Shown piece by piece: positions 53,361-61,075 of a stretch of DNA of 64,000 nt. The notes below the pieces were generated by a model. It did no database searches. It worked only from the letters and a program-made list of their open reading frames with translations, and was not told the origin of the DNA. The position numbers and the translations under genes are program-made. The stretch lies in contig NZ_QLLT01000001.1 of the NCBI RefSeq assembly GCF_003259315.1, forward strand, positions 454,262 through 518,261, given 5' to 3'. The stretch is from Kitasatospora sp. SolWspMP-SS2h. Lineage in GTDB: Bacteria; Actinomycetota; Actinomycetes; Streptomycetales; Streptomycetaceae. How positions within the stretch are numbered: position 1 is the stretch's first letter; each line of letters starts with the position of its first letter.

Positions 53361-54667
53361 GCACGCCGAAGAAGCCGCCGATGAGCACAGCGCGTAACAC
53401 GCCACGGAACGCGCCGCGGAACGCACTGGGGAGCGCGCCCCTGCGGCTGGACACCGAGAAGCTGTTCGCGGCCCGGCTGCACGCCGTCCGGGCCCGCCCG
53501 TACCTGGCGACGGCGCTGTTCGCCCTGCACGTGGTGGAGTCGGCCCGGGTGCCGACCATGGCGGTGGACCGGCACTGGCGGTGCTACGTCTCGCCGCGCT
53601 TCGTCGAACGCACCCCGGAGGAGGAACTGGCCTCGGTCTGGGTGCACGAGGTCTCGCACCTGCTGCGCGACCACGCCCGGCGCGGCGACCGGCTGCTGCG
53701 GGCGATCGACCGCGAGGGGCCCGCCGCCCGGTTGCAGGTCAACCTGGCCGCGGACTGCGAGATCAACGACGACGCGTTCGGCGACGGCCTGGTCCGGATC
53801 GCCGACGCGGTCTACCCGGACGTCCTCCGCCTGCCCGAGGGCCGGCTGATGGAGGACTACGCGCGGCAGTTCTCCGTCAGCACCCAGTACCAGCACCTGG
53901 TGTGGCTGGAGTGCGGCAGCGGCGCGGACGGCTGGGAACGGGAGTGGGACCTCGGTCCGGACGGCGCGCACGGCCTGAGCGAGCAGGAGCGCGACCTGGT
54001 CCGCTTCCGGGTCGCCCAGGGCATCACGGCCCACCCCGGCCGGGCCCCGGCGGGCTGGCGGCGCTGGGCCGAGGAGGTGTTCCACCCGCCGCAGCCGTGG
54101 CGGCAGTTGCTCGGCGCGGCGATCCGCTCCACGATGGCCTCGGCGGGCGCCGGCGAGGACTACAGCTACGGCCGTCCGGCCCGCCGCTCGACCGGCCTGC
54201 CCAAGGTGGTGCTGCCCTCGCTGCGCCGCCGCCCGCCCCGGGTCGCGGTGGTCGTCGACACCTCCGGCTCGGTCAGCGACAGCGAGTTGGGCTCCGCGCT
54301 GCTGGAGACCGCGGCGATCCTGCGGGCGCTGGGCGGACGGCGCGACCTGGTCTCGGTGATCTCCTGCGACGCCGCCGCCCGAGTCGCCCGGCAGGCCGCC
54401 GCCGACAGCGGCTGGACCCTGATCGGCGGCGGCGGCACCGACCTGCGCAGCGGGTTCACCACCGCGCTGGGCCGGCGCCCCGCCCCCGACGTGGTGGTCG
54501 CCCTGACCGACGGCCAGACCCCCTGGCCCAGCGCCCCGCCGCCCTGCCGCACCGTCGTCGGCCTGTTCCCCCGTGCCCGCCCCCGCCGCACCACCGACGA
54601 CGAGGACGACCCCGACTACACCCCGGACACCCCGCCGCACTGGGCGAAGGTGGTCACCCTCGGCTGA
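53357..54667 (+). CDS. metallopeptidase-like VWA protein (DUF2201)
   Basis: A 436-residue protein with two parts. The N-terminal part carries a zincin-like motif VWVHEVSHLLRDH (HExxH) and the downstream ADCEINDD acidic segment. The C-terminal VWA domain has a complete MIDAS: VVVDTSGSVSDSELGSALLE (DxSxS), GGGGTDLRSG and VVALTDGQTPW. This is the DUF2201 peptidase-plus-VWA arrangement paired with MoxR ATPases in several bacteria. The first 25 residues are an NTPRNAP-like repeat. A later ATG at 53381 would omit part of that leader. Confidence 0.9.
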   Translation: MSTPKKPPMSTARNTPRNAPRNALGSAPLRLDTEKLFAARLHAVRARPYLATALFALHVVESARVPTMAVDRHWRCYVSPRFVERTPEEELASVWVHEVSHLLRDHARRGDRLLRAIDREGPAARLQVNLAADCEINDDAFGDGLVRIADAVYPDVLRLPEGRLMEDYARQFSVSTQYQHLVWLECGSGADGWEREWDLGPDGAHGLSEQERDLVRFRVAQGITAHPGRAPAGWRRWAEEVFHPPQPWRQLLGAAIRSTMASAGAGEDYSYGRPARRSTGLPKVVLPSLRRRPPRVAVVVDTSGSVSDSELGSALLETAAILRALGGRRDLVSVISCDAAARVARQAAADSGWTLIGGGGTDLRSGFTTALGRRPAPDVVVALTDGQTPWPSAPPPCRTVVGLFPRARPRRTTDDEDDPDYTPDTPPHWAKVVTLG

Positions 54668-54710
54668 CCCGCCCGGCGCGCTCCCCCGCTCCCCCGCTTT
54701 CCCGCGAAGC

Positions 54711-54768
54711 CCGGTGCCCGGTGCCGGGTGCCGGGTGCCGGGTGCCCGGTGCTCAGTGCTCAGGCCGG
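54711..54768. repeat. GGTGCCG microsatellite between convergent genes
   Basis: Seven or so imperfect 7-bp units (CCGGTGC/CGGGTGC) fill the 92-bp gap between the VWA and pxpC stop codons. Slippage-prone; no gene. Confidence 0.7.
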
Positions 54769-55692
54769 GCGGAAGCGCAGCGTGTCGCCGGGGCGGGCCT
54801 GCCCGGCCGCGTCGAGGTCGGCGCGGCGGACCACTCCGACGACCGGGTACCCGCCGGTGACGGGGTGGTCGGCGAGGAACAGGATCGGCCGCCCGGACGG
54901 CGGCACCTGCAGCGCGCCGGCCACCATGCCCTCGGAGGGCAGTTCCCCGGCCCGGGCCCGTTCCAGCGCGGGGCCGTCCAGGCGCATGCCGACCCGGTCG
55001 CTGTCGCCGGTCACGGTGTACGGCTCGCCGTACAGGGTGCGCAGCGCGGCGGCGGTGAACCAGTCGTCGCGCGGCCCGGGAATCACGTGCAGCAGGACGG
55101 GGCCGGGCGGTTCGCGGCGCGGGGCGTGCTCGGCGGCGGGCCAGCCGGTGGCGGCGGTGCCGACGGGCAGCAGCCGGCCGGCCGCCAGGCGGGCGGGGCC
55201 GAGGCCCGCGAGGGTGTCGGTGGAGCGGGAACCGAGGACGGCGGGGACGTCCAGCCCGCCGCGGACGGCGAGGTAGACGCGCAGGCCGCGCCCGGGCGTA
55301 CCGAGCCGCAGCCGGGTTCCGGCGGGCACCGTGAACGGGGTGTTCCCGGCGACCGGCCGGTCGGCCGCCCAGGCCGGGCAGTCGGCCCCGGCGAGGGCGC
55401 AGGTGGCGGTCCGGCCGAACTCCAACTCGACGCCGCCCAGCGGCATTTCGAGCCCGGCCGCGCCTTCGGGGTTGCCGACCAGCCGGTTGGCGAGCCGCAG
55501 CGCGCCCCGGTCGGCGGCCCCGGACCGCCCCACCCCGAGCGCCGCCAGCCCGGGACGCCCCAGGTCCTGCACGGTCGCCCCGTACCCGGCCCGCACCACC
55601 AGCAGCCCGGCCCGGCCGCCGACGGCGTCCTGCGCCGATCCGGCGTCCTGTCCCGATACAGCGCCCCGTCCTGGTACGGCGTCCCCGTTCAC
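54760..55692 (-). CDS. pxpC: 5-oxoprolinase subunit C-like (biotin-dependent carboxyltransferase family)
   Basis: A 310-residue PxpC/KipA-type protein: LLVVRAGYGATVQDLGRPGL, DRGALRLANRLVGNPEGAAG, LEMPLGGVELEFGRTATCAL and VGMRLDGPALERARAGELPS are its blocks. With PxpA and PxpB it hydrolyses 5-oxoproline to glutamate using ATP. GTG at 55692 overlaps the pxpB stop. No pxpA lies in the window. The N-terminus has an extra 25 residues. Confidence 0.88.
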   Translation of the reverse strand: MNGDAVPGRGAVSGQDAGSAQDAVGGRAGLLVVRAGYGATVQDLGRPGLAALGVGRSGAADRGALRLANRLVGNPEGAAGLEMPLGGVELEFGRTATCALAGADCPAWAADRPVAGNTPFTVPAGTRLRLGTPGRGLRVYLAVRGGLDVPAVLGSRSTDTLAGLGPARLAAGRLLPVGTAATGWPAAEHAPRREPPGPVLLHVIPGPRDDWFTAAALRTLYGEPYTVTGDSDRVGMRLDGPALERARAGELPSEGMVAGALQVPPSGRPILFLADHPVTGGYPVVGVVRRADLDAAGQARPGDTLRFRPA

Positions 55693-56369
55693 GGGCGGCT
55701 CCCCTCGTTCCCGGTCCCCTCGACCGCGACGAAGCGCACGGAGGTGCCGGGGAGCAGCCGGGTGGGCGGGTCGGCGGCGGTGTCCCAGAGCGGGAGGTCG
55801 GTGGTGCCGAGCAGGTGCCAACCGCCGGGCGAGGTGCGGGGGTAGACGCCGGTGTACTCGTCGGCGACGGCGACCGCGCCGGCGGGGACCCGGGTGCGGG
55901 GCTCGGCGCGGCGGGGCAGCCGCAGCCGCGGGTCGAGGCCGGTGAGGTACGCGAAGCCGGGGGCGAAGCCGCAGAACGCGACGCGGTACTGCCCGGCGGT
56001 GTGGCGCTCGACGACCTGCTCCTCCGTCAGGCCGGCCAGCCGGGCGACTTCGGCCAGGTCGGGGCCCTCGTAGCGGACGGGGATCAGCACGGCCCCGGCG
56101 GCCCCGGCCGGTGGCGCGTCGCGCAGCGGCAGCGCGGTGACGGCGGCGCGCAGGCGCTGCCAGTCGGTCGCGGCCGGGTCGTAGCGGACCAGGACGGTGC
56201 GGGCGGCGGGGACGAGTTCGCCGACGCCGGTGGGCGGGGCGTCGCGCAGGGCGGCGTGCAGCCGCTGGACCTGTTCGGCGTCCTCGACCTCGACCAGGAC
56301 GGCGTCGCTGCCGCACCGCAGTACCCGCACCGCACCCGTCCCGTCCGCCGCGTCGTTCCGCCTGTTCAC
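55689..56369 (-). CDS. pxpB: 5-oxoprolinase subunit B-like (allophanate hydrolase subunit 1 family)
   Basis: About 226 residues. PxpB/KipI blocks: LVEVEDAEQVQRLHAAL, VLIPVRYEGPDLAEVARLAG, YRVAFCGFAPGFAYLTGLDP and ADEYTGVYPRTSPGGWHLLG. It pairs with PxpC. GTG at 56369 is my choice; an upstream ATG at 56435 adds 22 weak residues. Confidence 0.88.
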   Translation of the reverse strand: MNRRNDAADGTGAVRVLRCGSDAVLVEVEDAEQVQRLHAALRDAPPTGVGELVPAARTVLVRYDPAATDWQRLRAAVTALPLRDAPPAGAAGAVLIPVRYEGPDLAEVARLAGLTEEQVVERHTAGQYRVAFCGFAPGFAYLTGLDPRLRLPRRAEPRTRVPAGAVAVADEYTGVYPRTSPGGWHLLGTTDLPLWDTAADPPTRLLPGTSVRFVAVEGTGNEGSRP

Positions 56370-56449
56370 CGGCCGTCCGTCGCTCAAGGTACCAAGCCGC
56401 GGGCCGCCGTCGGCACGTATCCGGACACCCGGCACGCCCCCTCACGCCC

Positions 56450-56519
56450 GACGCGCGGGCGGTGCGGGCGACGCGCGGGCGGTGCGGGCGACGCGCGGGC
56501 GGTGCGGGCGACGCGTGGG
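56450..56519. repeat. 20-bp tandem repeat (3.5 units)
   Basis: Three identical 20-bp units (GACGCGCGGGCGGTGCGGGC at 56450, 56470, 56490) and a half unit, between pxpB and a terminator. Intergenic, period not divisible by three. Confidence 0.9.
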
Positions 56520-56525
56520 AAAGGC

Positions 56526-56570
56526 CCGGCCGCGGCCCCCGCCCGCTCGGTGTGCGGGGGCCGCGGCCGG
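56526..56570 (-). terminator. strong hairpin terminator after DUF6114 gene
   Basis: 17-bp perfect GC stem (56526-56542 with 56554-56570), 11-base loop, 45 bases past the DUF6114 stop on the minus strand. Confidence 0.85.
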
Positions 56571-56614
56571 GGCGCCCGACGGCGGCCACGCTCCGCCGCC
56601 GGGCGCCTCCCCGG

Positions 56615-57178
56615 TCAGGCCGGGGTGGCTTCGCGTTTCGCTTCCCGGCGCAGCGCCCGGCGGCGCCGGGGCTGGTCGGGCAGCCAACCGAAGGCGAGGC
56701 TGCTGCCGATCAGGCCGAGCAGCAGTCCGATGAAGAAGCCGCCGAGGTTGGAGGTGACCCAACTGCCGAGGGTGGCGAGGACGGCAAGCACGGAGTAGAA
56801 GACCCGTTGGACGGGGTGGAAGATGAGGAGCAGTCCGCAGAGCACCATGAGGGTGGGGATGACGTAACCGGCCAGACCGAGCATGCCGATGTGGATGACC
56901 ATGCGCATCGGAGCCTTCTCGGTGAACAGGATCTCGGCACCGGCGAGCACGATCAGCAGGCCGCCCCAGAACGGGCGGCGTCCGCGCCAGCCCGCGAAGC
57001 CGCGCGGGGCGGGTGGCACCGCGGCGGCCTCGGTGGGGGGCGTGCCGTGGGTGGCGGCCGCTTCGGCGGAGACATGGGCCGGGGTCAGGGCCGGGGCCGG
57101 AACAGGGGCGGTGTCGGCGGGCCGGGCGGCCGTGGTGTCGGCCGCCCGGTCCGGTGCCGGTCCGGGCTCAGCAGCCAT
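56615..57178 (-). CDS. DUF6114 membrane protein
   Basis: A 187-residue protein with a Pro/Ala-rich cytoplasmic leader and about four transmembrane helices: RPFWGGLLIVLAGAEILFTE, MLGLAGYVIPTLMVLCGLLL and SNLGGFFIGLLLGLIGSSLA, then a basic tail. It matches DUF6114, always found beside DUF6230 in streptomycetes. It overlaps the DUF6230 gene by 11 bp. Function unknown. Confidence 0.88.
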   Translation of the reverse strand: MAAEPGPAPDRAADTTAARPADTAPVPAPALTPAHVSAEAAATHGTPPTEAAAVPPAPRGFAGWRGRRPFWGGLLIVLAGAEILFTEKAPMRMVIHIGMLGLAGYVIPTLMVLCGLLLIFHPVQRVFYSVLAVLATLGSWVTSNLGGFFIGLLLGLIGSSLAFGWLPDQPRRRRALRREAKREATPA

Positions 57179-57797
57179 CGCCGCTGAAGCTGAGGTGCAT
57201 GTTGGGCAGGCGGAAGGTGCCGGCGGTGGTGGCGTAGTTCTGCTGCCGGAAGTGGTCGACGGCCACGGTGTCGCCCTGCTGGCCGAACATGCCGGGCGGG
57301 CCGGCCACGCCGCCCTTGTCGAAGGTGCTGGCGTCGCGGCCGACTTCGAGGTTCTTGAACTCGGCGTCACCGCTCATCAGGTCGGAGTCGGTGGTGAGGT
57401 TCTCGGCGGTGACGGGGGTGCCCTTGTCGCCGGCCGTGATCAGCAGGTTGATGCCGCCCAGGTTGACGCTCTGGCAGAGCTTGGTCAGGGACGCCTGCTT
57501 CACCACGGTCTGGATCAGGAACAGCTGGCCACCGGTGTCACCGGCGTTGGGGCTGTTCTCGATCATGTTGTCGAGGGTGCCGAACTGCTCGAACCCGGTG
57601 CCGTCCAGCTTGTCGGCGGTGACCTCGAAAGCCATGCCGGAGATGGCGAACTGGGTGGCCAGGACGTTCTGCGCGGTCAAGGTCACCAGGAGGCCCGCGG
57701 TGACGCAGGCCGGTACCGCCATCAGTGCGGCGCGGCGCAGTCGGACCCGGCCGCGCCCGGTCGAGGTGGCGGCGGATTGTTCTGCGGAGGGTGCCAT
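57168..57797 (-). CDS. DUF6230 exported protein
   Basis: A 209-residue protein with one N-terminal membrane segment (AALMAVPACVTAGLLVTLTA) and a large extracytoplasmic beta-rich domain: AISGMAFEVTADKLDGTGFE, LQLFLIQ-like strands and a terminal LPNMHLSFSGDGC. It matches DUF6230. It is co-transcribed with DUF6114 and lies divergent from two secreted-protein genes. Its role is unknown; a surface complex is inferred. Confidence 0.88.
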   Translation of the reverse strand: MAPSAEQSAATSTGRGRVRLRRAALMAVPACVTAGLLVTLTAQNVLATQFAISGMAFEVTADKLDGTGFEQFGTLDNMIENSPNAGDTGGQLFLIQTVVKQASLTKLCQSVNLGGINLLITAGDKGTPVTAENLTTDSDLMSGDAEFKNLEVGRDASTFDKGGVAGPPGMFGQQGDTVAVDHFRQQNYATTAGTFRLPNMHLSFSGDGC

Positions 57798-58441
57798 GGA
57801 GGGCTCCTGAGGGTCGGGTGGGGGATCCGCAGCCCGGCGGCGACGAGGGCCTGGCGTGGGTGGGTGTGATGCGCCAACTGTGGTGCGTGGCAGTGAAGTT
57901 GACGATCTTTCTCATAACCGGCGGGCTGACTGGAAGTTACCCCGGAGTACATGGCGGGTCAATACTTCGCGCACCGTCCGGGATTTCTCGAACTCCAGTC
58001 AACTCCTGTGATTCATGGGGCAGTTGGAGACCAGTGACAAGCGAACTCCACTCACCTTCCTTCCAACTTCCGTCCTTCTCCTTGACGTTGGACCGACGGG
58101 ACGCCTAGAACTTGGCGGGTACCCGGCGGTAACCCCGGCGTAACAGCCGTGCCCACCGGGTCGTTCTCGCTCCGGGCCCGGCGCACTCCCCGTACGGAGG
58201 CGCCGCCCTCCCGGTACGGCGGACCGCTCCGGCGCAACGGTGGCAGTCGTGCGCCCTCGGCCCGGTCGCTCGTGGCGTCGAGCGCCCTGTGATCCCCAGC
58301 CCAGCCCGTCCCGCCTCGTCACGCTCCGGCACGCCCGGCACGTCCCGTCACGCCCCACCCGGCGCCCCTCGCCCCGGCACGCCCCGTCTCGCCACACCCC
58401 GTCTCGCCACGCCCTGTCCCCTGCCGTCAGGAGTCCCCGTC
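57798..58441. other. long divergent intergenic region with promoters
   Basis: 644 bp without a convincing gene between the DUF6230 gene (-) and the secreted-protein gene (+). The part 57880-58110 is AT-richer and promoter-like (TTGACG near 57899 and near 58083). The part 58320-58430 has short repeats (CCCCGTCTCGCCAC twice). An unusually long control region suggests complex regulation, perhaps developmental. Confidence 0.5.
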
Positions 58442-59425
58442 ATGCGCGCCAGCTCGCCCACCCCCGCCGCCTCCGACCCCGCGGCCACAGCCACCGCCGC
58501 CTCAGGCGCGTCCCGCCGCCGGCGCCGCCGCCTGCTGCCGTCCGCCGCCGTCCTGGCCGGTGCCGCGCTGCTGGCCGGTGTCACCCCGGCCTCCGCCGCC
58601 ACCGCGGCCGCGCCCGGCGCGCCATACACCGGCATGGGCAACTGTCCGCTCTCCGCGCCCGCCATGCACAACCCGGAGAACCTCCAGGTCGGCTGCCTGG
58701 TGTCGGTGACCAACGCCGGGAAGTTCACCCTCGGCAGCACCGTGGTGCCGTTCAACTCGCCGATCACGCTGCAGTTCGGCTTCTACTGGGACAAGTCCGC
58801 GCCGGAGGTGTCGTTCCCGGACGGCAGCAGCGCCAACCAGTACACCGTGGTGCCGCCCACCGGCGCGCCGCTGCTCAGCGCGCCCATGGTGCAGATCAAC
58901 ATCCCGGGTATCCAGAACTTCCTCCCGGGCATCACCAGCGTCTTCGCCCAGGTGGAACTCGCGGGCCCGGTAACCAAGTTCACGCCACTGGCGACCGGCG
59001 AGCCGTACCCGGTGTTCCAGCTGCCGATCAAACTGCACCTGTACAACGCGCTGTTCGGCGCGCACTGCTACATCGGCTCGGACTCCGCACCGATGCTGCT
59101 CAAGCCCACCACCGGCGCGACCGCCTCCACCCCGCCGATGACCGGCGACCCGGGCACCCTCGACTACACCCCCGACCCCAACGGGCACAACGCGCTGGTC
59201 ATTTCGGAGAACAACGCCTCGCTGGTCGACAACACCTTCGCGGTGCCCGGCGCCAACGGCTGCGGCCTGCTCGGCTCGCTGAACCAGATCATCAACTGGA
59301 CGATGGGCCTGCCCGCCGCGCCCGGCAAGGACGCGGTGAGCTTCCAGCAGACCAACGCGTCCTTCGTCCTGGACACCGACATCGCCGACCTCACCGCCGC
59401 GCTGAGCGGCAGTGTCGCGCACTGA
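58442..59425 (+). CDS. secreted protein of unknown function
   Basis: A 327-residue exported protein. An Ala/Thr-rich leader with RRRRRRLLPSAAVLAGAALL is a long, basic signal peptide ending near TPASA. The mature part is soluble and Pro/Gly-rich with several cysteines (NCPLSAP, VGCLVSVTN, GAHCYIGS, NGCGLLGS) that may form disulfides. No domain is recognised. AGGAG precedes the ATG. Next to DUF6230/DUF6114 it may be a partner on the cell surface. Confidence 0.82.
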   Translation: MRASSPTPAASDPAATATAASGASRRRRRRLLPSAAVLAGAALLAGVTPASAATAAAPGAPYTGMGNCPLSAPAMHNPENLQVGCLVSVTNAGKFTLGSTVVPFNSPITLQFGFYWDKSAPEVSFPDGSSANQYTVVPPTGAPLLSAPMVQINIPGIQNFLPGITSVFAQVELAGPVTKFTPLATGEPYPVFQLPIKLHLYNALFGAHCYIGSDSAPMLLKPTTGATASTPPMTGDPGTLDYTPDPNGHNALVISENNASLVDNTFAVPGANGCGLLGSLNQIINWTMGLPAAPGKDAVSFQQTNASFVLDTDIADLTAALSGSVAH

Positions 59426-59588
59426 CGATCCGTCACACCGACCTGCTTCCAACGCAGTTGAACGTCTCCTTCACACCTCCCCCACGAACCCGTGCCCGTC
59501 CCGTCCCCAGCGCGGGGCCCGCACGCGCTCCGGCGACCGCGCCGGGGCAGCTCCGTCCGCTCCGCCCCACCCACCGGAAGGAACCCTC

Positions 59589-60251
59589 ATGCGCAACCGC
59601 CTCTCCGCCGGCATCGCCGCCCTCACCGCCGCCGGCGCCCTGCTCTTCCTCCCCGCCGTCCCGGCCGGCGCGGCGGGCAGCACCCCGGTGCTGACCATCG
59701 CCGGTACCAGCACGGCCGTCGGGGTCGGCGACACCCTGGCCGCGAACCTGGTCAGCGGCACCTTCGCCACCATGTACAACCCGGGCACCACCACCGGCGT
59801 CAAGTGCTCCACCTCCACCATCGGCGGCAGCGTGGCCGTCAACCCGCTCGCCACCGGCTCCGCCACCGCCTCCGGCCCGGTCGGCACCCTGACCTTCGCC
59901 GGCTGCACCTCCAACGTGACCGGCGTCACCGGCGTGAACAGCCTGACCATGAGCAACCTGCCCTACACCCTGAGCATCTCCGACTCGGCCGGGTTCCCGG
60001 TCAGCCTGACCGGGACGATCCAGGCCGCCGTCAACCTCAAGACCCTGGCCGGCAACGCCCTGTGCACCTACTCCTCGACCAGCGGCGCGCTCAACGGCAA
60101 CGCCACCAACACCCCGCCGAAGATCACCATGACCAACCAGCCGTTCACCAAGCTGTCCGGCCCGAGCATCTGCTTCGCCAGCATCAACTTCTCGGCCGCC
60201 TACGGCCCGGTCACCGACACCACCCTGGGCGGCACGGTCTTCGTCAACTGA
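59589..60251 (+). CDS. small secreted protein of unknown function
   Basis: A 220-residue exported protein with signal MRNRLSAGIAALTAAGALLF cleaved near AGAAG. The mature part is Ser/Thr/Gly-rich with predicted beta strands and four cysteines (VKCSTST, FAGCTSN, ALCTYSS, SICFASI) that could form two disulfides. It resembles common streptomycete Tat/Sec-exported hypotheticals. It follows the 327-residue secreted protein by 163 bp. Confidence 0.82.
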   Translation: MRNRLSAGIAALTAAGALLFLPAVPAGAAGSTPVLTIAGTSTAVGVGDTLAANLVSGTFATMYNPGTTTGVKCSTSTIGGSVAVNPLATGSATASGPVGTLTFAGCTSNVTGVTGVNSLTMSNLPYTLSISDSAGFPVSLTGTIQAAVNLKTLAGNALCTYSSTSGALNGNATNTPPKITMTNQPFTKLSGPSICFASINFSAAYGPVTDTTLGGTVFVN

Positions 60252-60280
60252 CCCCGCACCACCGCACCACCGCAGGTCCG

Positions 60281-60312
60281 GACGCCGCGCCCACCCCCTC
60301 GGGCGCGGCGTC
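60281..60312 (+). terminator. hairpin terminator after the secreted-protein genes
   Basis: 12-bp perfect stem (60281-60292 with 60301-60312) and 8-base loop, 30 bases past the stop of the small secreted protein. Confidence 0.8.
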
Positions 60313-60390
60313 CCACCGCACGTCCCACCGCACGTCGCCCTGTCACGTCCGGCCCTGCCCCTTCCCGCCACGCCGCGCTGCGCCGCGCCG

Positions 60391-60993
60391 TCAGTCCGCC
60401 GCCCGCCCGGCCCGCTCGGCGGTCCTGGCCCGCACGTGCACCCGCTCCCCCTGCGGGCCGAACAGGCTCAGGAACTCCACCGGCACCCGCCCCGCGTTGG
60501 TGAACAGGTGCGGCGTCCGGGTGTCGAACTCCGCGGCCTCGCCCGCCTTCAGCACCGCCTCGTACTCGCCCAGTTTCAGCAGCAGTTCCCCGGAGAGCAC
60601 GTACAGCCACTCGTGGCCTTCGTGGGTGCGCTGCTCGCAGTTCTCCCGGCTGTCGCCCACCGGGACGACGATCTTGTACGCCTGCATGCCGCCGAGGCTG
60701 CGGGCCAGCGGCAGGTACGTCCAGCCGTGCCGGACGAACGGGCGCAGCCGCACCCGGGGGTCGCCGGTGGGCGGGGCGTCGACCAGTTCGTCCAGGGCGA
60801 CGCCGTGCGCGCGGGCCAGCGGCAGGAGCAGTTCCAGGGTCGGGCGCCGCCCGCCGGACTCCAGCCGGGACAGCGTGCTGACCGAGATGCCGGTCTGCTC
60901 GCTCAGTTGCGCCAGCGTGGTGCCGTACTGCTGCCGGATCGCCCGCAGCCGGGGGCCGACGCCGGTCAGCACCGCCTCGAAGTCCTCGCCCAT
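60391..60993 (-). CDS. XRE-family regulator with cupin domain
   Basis: A 200-residue regulator. HTH: VGPRLRAIRQQYGTTLAQLS, EQTGISVSTLSRLESGGRRP; C-terminal cupin: SRENCEQRTHEGHEWLYVLS, GELLLKLGEYEAVLKAGEAA, EFDTRTPHLFTNAGRVPVEF. It senses a small molecule through the cupin and is divergent from the reductase-methyltransferase fusion, its likely target. GTG/ATG starts adjoin at 60993-60996; both follow GGAGAGGAG. Confidence 0.9.
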   Translation of the reverse strand: MGEDFEAVLTGVGPRLRAIRQQYGTTLAQLSEQTGISVSTLSRLESGGRRPTLELLLPLARAHGVALDELVDAPPTGDPRVRLRPFVRHGWTYLPLARSLGGMQAYKIVVPVGDSRENCEQRTHEGHEWLYVLSGELLLKLGEYEAVLKAGEAAEFDTRTPHLFTNAGRVPVEFLSLFGPQGERVHVRARTAERAGRAAD

Positions 60994-61032
60994 CACCGTG
61001 CTCCTCTCCTCCCCTCCATTTGCCATCTCAGC

Positions 61033-61041
61033 AACATTGTT
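61033..61041. promoter_or_regulatory. AT-rich dyad, possible XRE operator
   Basis: AACATTGTT, a 4-1-4 dyad in the 82-bp divergent promoter of the XRE-cupin and fusion genes, in otherwise GC-rich DNA. Likely operator or promoter element. Confidence 0.4.
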
Positions 61042-61075
61042 TGTCAATCCCGCGAACGCGGCGCACCATCGAGCC

